Of a stretch of 64,000 nucleotides of DNA, positions 1 to 10,752 are shown piece after piece (positions within the stretch are counted from its first letter, which is position 1; each line of letters starts with the position of its first letter). Below the pieces are notes generated by a model. The model worked only from the letters and a program-made list of their open reading frames with translations. It did no database searches and was not told the DNA's origin. Origin of the DNA: Enchytraeus crypticus. Taxonomy: Eukaryota > Annelida > Clitellata > Enchytraeida > Enchytraeidae. Where the stretch lies: contig CAJHZI010000556.1 of assembly GCA_905160935.1 (NCBI GenBank), positions 388,001-452,000 of the forward strand, written 5' to 3'. Position numbers and translations under genes: made by a program.

Positions 1-123
1 TACATGTATATATGTATATATGCACTAAATAACTATACTAAATAACCTGCAGTGTCATGACTGCCAATAATATATACATTTACTACACGTATGGCTAATT
101 GCTAATTATAGAGTTTATCAGGA

Positions 124-1038
124 TTACAAATAGCAAGTCGATCTGCAGCAAATACTAGCGCAAAGTTGTCTAATACCTGTCCTAAAATCATGCAAGCAAC
201 TTGCATATACAAAAAACTTCCAACACGAATTTCCCAAGGCTAGCCAAGTAAACCAAAAGTGTAGGGTCAGAAGTGAAGAACTGTCTAACTCTGATTTCGT
301 GTTGACCTCCAATGACGTCAGAGCCTCGTTGATATGAAGTGACGTCACCGGTATCCATGACAACAGAAACACTCCGCCAATGACAGCGTTCGTTACATAC
401 ATATCAGCCCTAGAGTTTGTTTCAGTTGTCTGCTTGCAGGAAGCCATCTTTTTGTACGTCGACGTCAACATGAGCAGACTGCATGCAGATATAGCAGCAA
501 GCGGTGGAGTGACGATTATAACTCCTGACGTTACGAAGAATGCTTTCTGGTGACTCCAGTCGATGACACAAATATAGGCCTGGGCGTTGTATCTAACCAA
601 AGAAACGCCAAAAGCTGACGGGAAACAGAAGCTGATTGAGGCGATCCAAATGAGGGCCACCCAGCAGACGCTTCTGGTTCGAGTCATGATGGATTCGTAC
701 CTGTCTGGCTTCAGAACGGCCACGTAGTGGTCGATGCTGAGCCACATCAGGGAGTAGATAGAGGCTATCCAGCACACGACGGAGAGGTAGGCCTCGATCA
801 GGCAGAATGCTTCACCGTAAATCCACCTGTCGAATAAGGAAGTCCAGAATGAGAACGGAGCTACGAGGAGTCCGAAACAGAGATCTGCGAGAGTGAGGGA
901 GAAGAAGAAGTAGCGGTTGACCAGCACGAGCGCTTCTGTCTTGAGAAGCAGGAGCAATATGATGAGATTTGTTGAAATTATTAGTAGAGTTAAGAGTAGG
1001 ATTATCAGAGAACATAAACTGAACCACATGGTAATCAT
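124..1038 (-). CDS. Orphan class A (rhodopsin-like) G-protein-coupled receptor, single exon
   Basis: A 304-aa intronless ORF with seven hydrophobic segments. Landmarks visible: TM1 Asn24, TM2 LADL at 50-53, Cys79 at the top of TM3 with a partner Cys157 in loop 2, a DRY-type motif altered to Asp103-His104-Tyr105, Trp131 in TM4, an SWIP motif (227-230) in TM6, and a TM7 end reading KFFVY (274-278) in place of NPxxY, followed by a helix-8-like DFR and a Cys-rich tail (CCRSTC) that could be palmitoylated. It should sit in the plasma membrane and couple to G proteins; the ligand is unknown. The general look is that of amine-type or orphan invertebrate receptors, but I cannot assign a subfamily. 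The start is the first Met after an upstream stop; a second Met is three codons downstream. It leaves almost no extracellular N-terminus, so an upstream 5' exon is possible. Confidence 0.8.
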   Translation of the reverse strand: MITMWFSLCSLIILLLTLLIISTNLIILLLLLKTEALVLVNRYFFFSLTLADLCFGLLVAPFSFWTSLFDRWIYGEAFCLIEAYLSVVCWIASIYSLMWLSIDHYVAVLKPDRYESIMTRTRSVCWVALIWIASISFCFPSAFGVSLVRYNAQAYICVIDWSHQKAFFVTSGVIIVTPPLAAISACSLLMLTSTYKKMASCKQTTETNSRADMYVTNAVIGGVFLLSWIPVTSLHINEALTSLEVNTKSELDSSSLLTLHFWFTWLALGNSCWKFFVYASCLHDFRTGIRQLCASICCRSTCYL

Positions 1039-1171
1039 ATTGTGGATTGTGATCCAAGAACCGCAAACCTTGTTGTATTGGCGCCAAGTCTTGCAGTTTA
1101 TCCAAGTCGATTTCGTATGCTGCTTTGTGAACGCTATGAACCTGTTGACCCAATTTAATTATATAATCTAA

Positions 1172-4100
1172 TTGGTTTTACTTTTTATAGTTTCTTCCTT
1201 TCTATATGTTTAGATCATTTTGCAGGCTATTTCGTAATCTTCGTGACATCCTCGTGATATTGAATCCAAAGGGTTGACATTCCAGTGGAAGCAGCATTCG
1301 ATGTAATTCTTGCTTCTTGTCCTATAAGACTTCGTAACGACCTTAAATTAACTAATTACGTTAAATTCTAAGTGTACAGAAGCTTATAGATGCTATGTTA
1401 CAATGAGCTGATTATCCTCTCTGAATCTTCGAAACCTCTGTTTATAATATTGGCTGTTAGGGTATTTATAAGCTACATAGGACCTATAAGAGCTTTCTAC
1501 TCAGCTAATGCACTATATAACAGTACCTACATCCCGCATTAATACGGCAGTTCTCTAACTTATAAATTAATTTGAATTAGAGCTGATATGAATACAAATT
1601 TAAATTATCATTTATAAATATAAAAATTGTAACTCTCTTTACGATATCCAAATAACTGAAATAATCCAATGACAACAGCCAATCAATAACTGAAACCAGC
1701 CAATAACTTAATCCTCCAATAGCTGAGATAAGTCTTATTCCTTTAATACTAGCCCTCCTATCAACAATTTCTGCAAGAGATTCAACGATTATGAGGTTGC
1801 CAATCTAAAATGTGTAGTACAATCTAGAATCTTAAATACAGTCCAGAATTTAACAAAACTATAAATCAGACCTTTCTTCAAATAAGCAGTATTATAAATA
1901 ACATTAACAAAACTCTAGCATTTAGTATGCGCTACAAATCAGATTCAAAAATTGATATTAACAGTTACGACATTACTATTTGAATGCGTTCAAAACTCTC
2001 TAATACATACAGTATAGTGTGAATCATACTATAAATAGCCTACATGAAAATACATAAAATCAGGCCATATATGAAAATCAGACCAGAATTTTGAGTTTCC
2101 AAATTGTTAGAACTAACTAAATTATATTAAAATTTGATTTTTTTCTAAATGTCAAATGTTATCCTACTGACTCAATTAGTCCACACAAATAGCGTTACAG
2201 CATGAATTCAATTAAATTTTACGCAGTCCTAGCAAAGTATCTTCAGGCGTTAAAGAAACGAATTCAGATTCTTCGATTTATTTCTACCTGTAAATCACAG
2301 CTGTGTCGACAAGAATAACGCATCAATATCGGTACTGTGACATTTCATACTAGCGCCTGAATGCCATTAGAGAAACAAAAGTAAAATGCATCTACTTCCC
2401 GTTTTCTATCTTTCTCTCTTTCGCTCTCTTTCTATCTCTTTCTATATCTTAATTTAATTTACCATCCTAATAATAAGAAAGTAGGGGTCAGCGTTTTTCA
2501 GGCAGTTTACAATCTCCCCAGGGTTGCAATGCCCCTATATTAGGGATACTCAAGTAATTACTCCTGTCCGTCACTGCATGACAGGCTCATGTGATAGGAA
2601 ATTGACGTTAAACTTTTGCTTTAGCCTTGGGATCTTCTCAGAGAATAATCGAGACAATAATAGGATTAATACGGCTTAACGGTCATGAAGCTCCCAGTCT
2701 CTCAATTCCCACCCCCCTCCCCCCCCCCTCTTCAATAACAAAATACTTGGAGAGCAACGAAAGTAAGTGATAATGGATTTTTCATTGAAATTTTAAGCAC
2801 AATGGATTCATGTTTACAGCAGCATGCCCAACACTATGAGGATATCACATCTTTTCTTCCTCCGGTAATTGCCTTAGACTTCAGTTCATGCTACTCTTTC
2901 AAACAATGTTTTGTTTGCCTTCACGCTCAAAAGAAAATTCATTGAACATAACATAACATGGCCTGGTTAGGAAACATCTATAGTTGCTTGTTTAAGATTA
3001 GTATTTACTTTTTCAACAAATGAAAATAATATCAATCCAAACTTATTTCGTCCTGAATAATTATCCATTCATGGATTTAAAAAGATCTGAATGTAACTTC
3101 GCTTAAAAATATCTTAGCTGACAACGTCGTCAATATTTCAAAGAACATGACATTTTCTTAATGCATTCACCAGATACAGGTGATATGAATAACAAATGCC
3201 TATGAAATCTGAAATTCTAACATACATCAACTATTCTTCCTCTTCAGTGCACTGCCAAATGGCAGGTTCAAGGTACATATTCTTACTCAAAGTCTGTTTT
3301 CTCGCTCCATAAGAGCACTCCTTAGATCAACAAATTAATCTCTTTACAAAGTCTATGCGTTATTTATACCTTATATAGCCTATAGCTTGGAAAAAGTATG
3401 GCTTCTGAGGTGGTTTCCAGTTGTCTTCCTCAGCTAGGTAGATTAATCAACTGTTATAACTGCTATACTATTTTATAGAATATATTGATCAGTGAGAATA
3501 CACTTCTACCTATTGCACTCTAGACATGACGAGAGAATCACGGTGATAATGGATAAAGTTACTCGATTTACCCAACGTATATCAAAAAATTGAGTAACTA
3601 TAAATCAGCTCATAAATTTCATCTAAAAGTAAAACTTTAATTAATTTAATTTCATAAAACAATTTAATAAATTAATTTAGTAACTTAATTTAGTCATTTA
3701 AAGAATTAAAATTAAGAATTATTATAAAATGTAGCTTCAAGTCTTCCAAAGCGAGTACTCTTTCCTTTCCCTAGTATAAGTGCAACCAAAATGATTGAAG
3801 AAATGACAGAGCTGCTTATGAGGTTTATACGATTGACTGTCGCCTCTTTACAAGCGTATGAGTCCTAGGCAATGCTCCATAGACCCTACATCTTTAGACA
3901 GCAAAAGTCTCTGCCTTCTTAAGAATAATTTTAATAATATTTTTAACGTAACGAGATGAGAGAATGCCTTTGATTTTATCTTATCCTAACATTTTATTAC
4001 ATTATTCATAACTAATCGACTCACTCTACGAAAATTAGTCTTGATAATGAAATTATGAAAAGTGCAGTAACAAATAATGTGACCGAATTCTGCTGATCCA

Positions 4101-4240
4101 CTCTAAACATTTATTCCAGAGCATAGCAGATTGCATTCCAGTAGCATGAGACCTGGCAACGTAGTGATCCTGAAGTATTCAAAGACTGCGAGTGAAATCT
4201 TCTTTACCAACATTGCATCTCTGTTGGTGGATGACTGGAG
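1172..4240. other. AT-rich non-coding region
   Basis: No coding signal was found on either strand. It contains one copy of the short interspersed repeat called family D here (3238-3437) and otherwise only AT-rich unique-looking DNA with short pyrimidine runs near 2400 and a C-run near 2705. Confidence 0.5.
3238..3437 (-). repeat. Short interspersed repeat, family D
   Basis: Read on the plus strand it runs from AGTGCACTGCC through a block containing GGTACATATTC and AGAGCACTCC to a block ending GGTGGTTTCC and TTCCTCAG. The same order recurs at 5.1, 14.0, 23.6, 25.9, 35.0 (opposite strand), 45.6 and 48.4 kb. The AGTGCACTGCC end matches, in antisense, the 3' end of the RTE-like LINE at 62.46 kb, so the element's own orientation is taken as minus. 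Confidence 0.6.
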
Positions 4241-4257
4241 AGAAAGATACAGGATTC

Positions 4258-4548
4258 AATCAACAAATAACTCAATCAACTAGTAACTCAATTAATTAGT
4301 AACTCAATCAATTAGTAACTCAATCAATTAGTAACTCAATCAATTAGTAACTCAATCAATTAGTAACTCAATCAACTAGTAACTCAATCAATTAGTAAGT
4401 CAATCAATTAGTAACTCAATCAATTAGTAACTCAATCAACTAGTAACTCAATAAATTAGTAACTCAATCAACTAGTAACTCAATCAACTAGTAACTCAAT
4501 CAATTAATAACACAATCAATTAGTAACACAATCAATTAGTAACTTAGT
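4258..4548. repeat. 16-bp minisatellite
   Basis: About 18 tandem copies of a 16-bp unit close to AACTCAATCAATTAGT, with a common variant AACTCAATCAACTAGT. Copies differ by one or two bases and there is no ORF. Confidence 0.9.
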
Positions 4549-5104
4549 CCGTTAATTAACAGATTCAATGGCCAAAACAATCATTCATTTAATTTTAGTG
4601 CGTAACTTATTAATTATCAAAGCTGAAACTATCCTTTCTGGTTCACAGCATATCCTAACATTTTCATTTGTCAATGAGAAAGTTGAGATGTTTACCTAGG
4701 TTATCGTTTTTTTACAATTTAGACTTACATTTATAGAATATCTACTAGACGGTGCTGGGGTTTCAACATGATATGTTCTCAGTAAGCGTTAGTGTATTCA
4801 GAAATCCACCTGCTTCTCTTGCTGTGTTTCTCTGTTTGTACGGAAGCAATCAAAGCGACAGTGAATGGACACATGGGACAATTAGGAAGGATTCAAGATC
4901 ACGGACTGATTGTAATGTCAATCATTTTCCTGATCCCATATCCATATATCCATATATCATTCTCCTATTCCCAAGTCAGCATTATCTTCTGTTCAAATTC
5001 TTACATGTAACGCTGACGATTAGCGGCCTAGCTAAGCTAGCTTAGCTATACCCTCTAAAGTATCTCATTTAATTAGAATGCTCACATACATACTTATTCT
5101 CTAA

Positions 5105-5282
5105 TGTTCTGACAAGTGGCAGGTCCAAGGTACATATTCATACTCAGAGTCTGTTTTCACACTTCAAAGATCAACTAGTAAATCTCTTCACAAAAAGGTT
5201 GCGCCTTATTTACACTTTATATATCTTAAAGCGTAGGAAAATATGACATTTGAGGTGGTTTCCCGTTGCCTTCCTCAACGCA
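5105..5282 (-). repeat. Short interspersed repeat, family D (partial)
   Basis: Matches the 3238-3437 copy across the GGCAGGTCCAAGGTACATATTC block, the AAATCTCTTCACAAA block and the GGTGGTTTCCCGTTGCC block, with short internal losses. Confidence 0.55.
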
Positions 5283-5470
5283 AGTTACACTACTACTGTG
5301 TTACTAGTTACTAGTTAGTTACATGTGTTACTAGTTACACAAGTACACTAAGAAATCACTTTTTAACACAAGCTAATTTCACGGCTCAGCGTAGTTACAT
5401 CGCTCTAGCGTTCTGAAAATGTCGGGTTCATTGAATACTTTCCTCCTCACAATCTGCTTCTTTGCTTAGA

Positions 5471-5475
5471 TGTAC

Positions 5476-5540
<65 letters not shown>
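5471..5540. repeat. (TA)n microsatellite
   Basis: About 35 uninterrupted TA units followed by a broken TA tract to about 5560. Confidence 0.95.
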
Positions 5541-5541
<1 letters not shown>

Positions 5542-6220
5542 TGAATATATATATATATTATATATTTCTGAAACACCTTCAGCAATAACATTAATTGTTA
5601 TAGTTATAGATTTGTGTACAATCTAAGATTTGTATTTGGTTATGATTTAATTATTTAGTCTCTCTAGTTTTCTCGTTAGTCTCAATTTATATTTTTGTGA
5701 GCTGCCATTTGGTTTCAAAATAATAAAAATGTTGCATTTCCTTTAACAGACATTTTCTCTAAAATGTTAGCAGGTATTTTTATTCTAACAAATTATCGAG
5801 ATCATTTATTCCATCTTCAATCGTTATCGTTATCAACTGACTGATAAACTATAATTTGTCTTTTTATGTTGCAGAGCATTGGAGAGAAGCTACCAAAGAT
5901 TTGTATAAACTTTTCATATTAGCTTCTTAAATTTATTCATTTATCTGCATCTGCTTTTAGAATTTAATTTGTTTTAGTCTCTCTTCTCTTTTTCTGCATC
6001 TTATTTCTACCCTCCTCTCCTATTCTTCTGCATTTGCTTTGGTCTCGGTTTCATAAAGTTCGTCTCTATCTAATAAATCGTTAAAAAAATTAGCAATTTT
6101 GTCATCATCATGACAAAATTTTATATGGTTAATATAATTGATTGCCTGATTAACTTTGATTTGATGTTCTATTTTCTCGCAGTAAAGAAGATGCTCGGAG
6201 CCCTTATAGTGGTGGTTCGT

Positions 6221-7154
6221 TAGGGGAGAGCGGGGCAAGTTGATAGGAGGGCAGGTTGCTGCAAGTAGCGTAAAACTGCTAGCGTTAATTTCTTTCCAAC
6301 AAGAGGACCTCTACATGTAGTCCCAGTATTTCTACTTTTTCACACATTTCCGTCAGAAAATGAAATAGTAGGTATAGTTCATAATAGCAAAACTGTGTTT
6401 CTATTCACTCATCTAAAATAATCAGGGATTTCTTCATACGCTTGTATAATCAATACATTAAGCAAAATTATTACTCCTTATATATTAAAGTAAGCCTAGT
6501 TATACAGTGCATGGACTATGCTGTTACCGTCAATCTACTAATAAACGCCAATTTGCTATTATATTTGTTTGTTACACGAGTGTGGATGGGGTAGTTGATA
6601 CATCGTGCGTGGAGCAAGTTGATACATGTATCAACATGCCACTTTTAAGTAGAAAAACAAGAAAAAAGTGGATAAAGTTATTGAGTGTTAAATGTGGGCA
6701 CATTATGCTTGCACAAATAAAAATCAACACTTCATTTGTCCAAATTGCAACTCCTATGATGATATATAGCCACATAATTTCAAAAATTAATTCCACGATG
6801 ACAAATTCTTGTGTGGTAACACGTAGATGTACGGTATGAGAAAAAAGCCATAGATTTAAACAATTTTCTCTAACTACTGACTTTTCTGAACAATATAAAG
6901 CTTTAAGTATGACTATCTTGCGACAATTCAATCAGCTAATGGTGTGTATCAACTTGCCCCTCGTCAGTATCAACTTACCCCGCTAATGGGCAGGATGATA
7001 CAATTTTGGTTATTTGTATCGGAACAATTATGCACTGATTGTATCACTGAAATATGTTGCTAAATTAATATATATTGAATTTTTCATGTCCTGATGTATT
7101 ATTGTAATATTGGCAAAAAGTTAAAATAGTATCAACTTGCCCCATTCTCCCCTA
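6221..7154. mobile_element. Non-autonomous TA-flanked DNA transposon (mariner-type MITE)
   Basis: The element begins GGGGAGAGCGGGGCAAG at 6223 and ends with the inverted complement at 7152; the 23-bp terminal inverted repeats match at 21 positions and both ends are flanked by TA. Further copies of the subterminal motif GTTGATACA or its complement lie inside, near 6590-6640 and 6945-6990. The internal ORFs of about 110-119 codons have no recognisable transposase residues. TA target duplication is typical of Tc1/mariner-mobilised elements; that assignment is inferred from the ends alone. Confidence 0.75.
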
Positions 7155-7299
7155 TTAACTGACTTTTATTTTGCTTTTAATGTCTATTTACTCACAGCAA
7201 AGGGTCGGTGGTCTTCATGGTATGTTCTTCAAGTGCCATATCAAAACTAATGGAGCGCCTGGTGGCAGATCAGATACCTACTCACCTCGACAAATTTAA

Positions 7300-8771
7300 G
7301 TTGCTACTAGAGATGGGAATTTTATGAATTTCTAGAGTTCGGGTTCGGTTCGATTCGTTGAAAATGAAAGTTCGGTTCGGTTATGGTTCGTTTAGCAGTT
7401 GACAATTTGAGAGTTCGGTTCGGTTCGGTTCGTTGAAAATGAAAGTTCGGTTCAGTTCGGGTTCGATTCTAACAAGGGTTCGGGTTCGGTTCGGGTTCGG
7501 CTTGCTTTCCAAATCGCAAGAGTTCAATTCGAGTTCGAAATGGTTTGGTTTGGATAATGTTGCAATTGTTTAACTTTACTTATAATAATCATGGTTATGA
7601 CAAACATGTTTAAAATGGTTTAAGGTAAATATGCCTAAAAATTCATTAAGTCATAATAGCTGCCACATTTTTTCACCTGGGTAAGAATATGACAATGAAA
7701 AAAGGAGAGAAGTGATATTTATTCCTGTACATTTCTTAAAATATTATAAGTTGACCAACAAATGTTCATAATATAGATATTTAGCTATATTATTGTATCT
7801 GAAATATTCTCCTTGATAATAACGAGCAAAAAGAATGCTTCATCAATTTTTTTATTTTTTTGTCACTATAGGCCTATATATTATACATGTTTACAATTAA
7901 GTGGTAATGTCTTGGCTAAAATTTGATCCAATATTTCAGAGACAAAGTGAAATTTAGTAACATAAAAATGTCAAATAAAGATGATTTGGTAAACACGTGT
8001 ACTTCCATAGAAAACTGATCATAATATACACCACCTGCTATCAACTGAACCAGTAATAAGCTTCATAATGTACCTTTGGGTTTCAAATTTGAAACTGTCA
8101 GATCAATTATGAAGTTACGAAAATAGTTATGAAATTATTGCATTGCCATGGCGCAAAATTATTTACTCCAGATAATCTTAACACATATAGAATATCATAT
8201 ATAATTATTTGTAAATCTCGCTGCAAAAATATTAAGGTAGCGACACGTTAAATTCAAATTATAAATTTTTTTCTAATTTTAAAGAACACCTAGATTGAGT
8301 CAAGCATTTTCAGATTTTTATGAAATACTCTCATCACTTTTGTCTCTTTAATGTTAATCTTCATTCCATATTTTAATGCCGTATCATTCAGACTATCCAT
8401 TATCTTCTGTAGGCCCGTCTCGCTTCCCGCTACCATTCCTTTCTACCGCTACCATTTTAAAATTTGTGTCGGAAACCAGCCTTACCTGAATATATGCTGG
8501 TAGATACTGTAAGACATGTAATTGCAATAGCTAATATATATTTGTATTGTTCTTACTATCTTTATTTAATGTCAGGCTGGTGAAGAAGAAAGGAACTACA
8601 AGAGTTTGGTTCAGTTCGGTTTGGACGAAGTCTGGGTTCGGGTTCGGTTCGGGTTCGGCCAGAGTCTGGCTTCGGGTTCGGTTCGGTTTCGGTCAGAGTC
8701 TGGGTTCGAGTTCGGTTCGGTCAAAATTCTGGATTTTAGGGTTCGGTTCGATTCCCGTCTCTAGTTGCTAC
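7300..8771. mobile_element. Non-autonomous hAT element with 8-bp target-site duplication
   Basis: The element is 7308-8763. It starts TAGAGATGGGAAT and ends with the near-perfect inverted complement ATTCCCGTCTCTA. It is bracketed by an identical 8-bp repeat, GTTGCTAC, at 7300-7307 and 8764-8771, the signature of hAT insertion. Both subterminal zones (about 7330-7560 and 8600-8760) are dense arrays of GGTTCG hexamers, which look like transposase-binding repeats. The interior is AT-rich and encodes no transposase. The 88-codon ORF over the right array is a low-complexity artefact. Confidence 0.9.
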
Positions 8772-8784
8772 CCATCACTCAGTC

Positions 8785-9751
8785 TGCATAATAATAATAA
8801 CAACAACAATTAGAGTGCTACAGTCATCAATGACAACATCGAGCACTATTGAGACAAAATCAAGCCGGCGAGCAAAAAAAGAAGGTCCAAAAACGGTGCA
8901 AATTCCAAAATCCAGAAATTCAGTCCAAGTAAAGGGAGTTAAAGAAAAGGTGGTTTAGGCGCAGGTCGCCGCTCATGGACACTGGATGGAAAAGAGAGAT
9001 GGAAAAGATAGGTCTTCAACTGCTTATGGAACTGCTCATAGGAAGGCAAAGGCTGATGTGATTCAAATGAAGATTTCCGAAGATTGGATGGAAGAGAATT
9101 CCAGATCTGAGGTGCAGCATGCTGGAAAGAACGATCAGATAGCTTAGAGCGTGAAGATAAGCTAGGTCTCACAAGAGTAATTAACTTAGAAGACCGAGTA
9201 ATAGCAGGCTGCATGACTTTAATCAAGTGAGACATACAAGTTTGTCCAGGGATGGTGATGGACTTATAGGTTAACGAAGCTGTTTTGTAAATGATACGCT
9301 CTTTAATCTTTAGCCAGTGCAAAGACTTCAAAATAGGCGTAACATGTGAGTACTTGGAACTACAAAAAATTGCTCGCGCAAGAGAATTCTGAACAAACTG
9401 CAATCGATCAATCTCACAGCCAGGGAGATTTAAAAGCAGGGAATTGCAGTAGTCCAACTTCGATTGCACAAGAGCAGCACCAATTGTAGCAGCTGTCTCA
9501 CGTGACAAATATGGACGTATTCGACGAAGATCACGGATATGGAAGAAACATGCTTGTGAAGTTTTAGTTTTGTGTTCGTGGAAGGTTAGATGTTTATCAA
9601 AGATAACACCGAGATTTCTCACAGAAGAAACAGGTGATATTTTAATACCCGAAGATAACGAAAGAGTTTTCCCATTCAACTTCAGAAATTTGCATACAGA
9701 GCCAATCATTCCACAGAAACATCTGTACTTACGATCCACTCTGATCTCCAC
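8785..9751 (-). mobile_element. 5'-truncated CR1-like LINE: reverse-transcriptase C-terminal region plus 3' UTR
   Basis: An open frame (8939-9751, 270 codons) carries the region that follows the polymerase active site in CR1/L2-type non-LTR elements: SVRNLGVIFD, KLDYCNSLLLNLP, LKSLHWLKIKERI, then a WNSLPSNLR block and a terminal LKTYLFHLSF. It has no catalytic YADD box and the homology begins inside, so it is a dead 5'-truncated copy. Downstream, 8785-8938 is its 3' UTR, ending in a (GTT/ATT)n tail. That tail sequence recurs at about a dozen other places in the window. The tabulated Met at 9751 is not a real start. Confidence 0.85.
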
Positions 9752-9756
9752 GAGAT

Positions 9757-10095
9757 TTACCCATGGCGGTAGAAGAGGAGTTCACGTCACTCCACTGTTA
9801 ATGCAGCTGCATTGGCTAAGGGTACGAGAACGGGTGTCTTCCAAAATTGCATGATCGTCAGCGTCGCGGTCTTCGTTCAGATCACTCGAGTCTACTCATT
9901 CAACCGAGAACAAATGCTTCACTAGGTGATCGAGCCTGGCGTTCTGCTGCAGCACCTAATTGTATGAGACATAAGTGTAACTATTTAGCTTTCCGTCGTG
10001 ATGTCAAAACATTTTTGTGGTACAGTAGTTTTTCTACTACATACGTATGTACGTTTATTGCAAGTATTTGGCACATAAAGACAGGAATGATTGTT
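9757..10095 (+). mobile_element. Degenerate LINE fragment (L2/CR1-like)
   Basis: Two frames, broken by a shift or deletion near 9850, together give TPLLMQLHWLRVRERV and then a GDRAWRSAAAPN block followed by a FRRDVKTFL block. These are the equivalents of the HWLxVxERI, DRSFxxxAPxxWNSLP and FxxxLKTxLF segments of CR1/L2 C-termini. It lies head to head with the minus-strand LINE at 8785-9751. Confidence 0.6.
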
Positions 10096-10319
10096 GCTGG
10101 ATGGTATAAAGTTCCACTCGTATGTAGACATTTTTTACTAGATTAGATAATTTAAATGTAATTGTTATTTAGCTTAATATTACAATTTAACTCTTTCTGT
10201 AAAGTAGTCTCGAAGACCGAGTTCGGCCATGACACTGCTAGATAAGTTTTCGATGTTAATAATAATAATAAAATTTCCTCGGGATATTTTAATTTTCTCA
10301 AAAAAAGTTGAACATGTTT

Positions 10320-10465
10320 GCTGGCTGGAGCCAGTGGCGATGTCGGTAAGATATTCGATAGAGGATCTCTAGGTGCGGAGTTCGAATCCTGGGCTCTCCC
10401 GACACTGACATCGCTTTCGAGTGAGGGAACTGACGTTAAAATTAGCTTTACCAGCTTTTATATTA
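10320..10465 (+). mobile_element. tRNA-type SINE, family B
   Basis: It opens with an A-box-like stretch (GTGGCGATGTCGGTAAGAT) and a B-box-like AGTTCGAATCC. A shared body follows: CACTGACATCGC, TTCGAGTGAGG, then CTGACGTTAA and AGCTTTACCAGC. The same order recurs at 31.5, 47.6 and 50.6 kb, and partly at 19.3 and 63.2 kb. The 65-codon ORF over it is incidental. Confidence 0.7.
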
Positions 10466-10604
10466 TGTGTCGCGAATTTGAGCTTAATTACCACGAACAT
10501 TTTATTGTATCGTAATTTTGCGTATTCTGCACTAGTTCATTGATATCTATAATAATGAAGCTTCCTCCGACTCGTTTGTTGCAAGGTTTAACGTTTGTTT
10601 CGTC

Positions 10605-10752
10605 TCTAATAATATATAATAATAGTAAAAATAGTACTTAATATAATATATAATAATAGTAAAAATAGTACTTAATATAATATATAATAATAGTAAAAAT
10701 AGTACTTAATATAATATATAATAATAGTAAAAATAGTACTTAATATAATATA
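10605..10752. repeat. 34-bp tandem repeat
   Basis: Four nearly identical 34-bp units containing AATAGTAAAAATAGTACTTA; no coding content. Confidence 0.9.

Noticed and set aside
812-1153. 113-codon minus ORF overlapping the GPCR start
   Set aside because: It is in another frame of the receptor's 5' end and upstream sequence, with no family similarity.
4252-4550. Regular short repeats suggestive of a CRISPR array
   Set aside because: Units are contiguous without unique spacers, and the context is an animal genome; it is a minisatellite.
6507-6931. Overlapping ORFs of 110 and 119 codons inside the MITE
   Set aside because: No transposase motif (DDE/D) or helix-turn-helix; they lie in an AT-rich non-autonomous element.
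8547-8813. 88-codon plus ORF rich in Phe, Gly and Ser
   Set aside because: It is a translation of the GGTTCG array at the right end of the hAT element.
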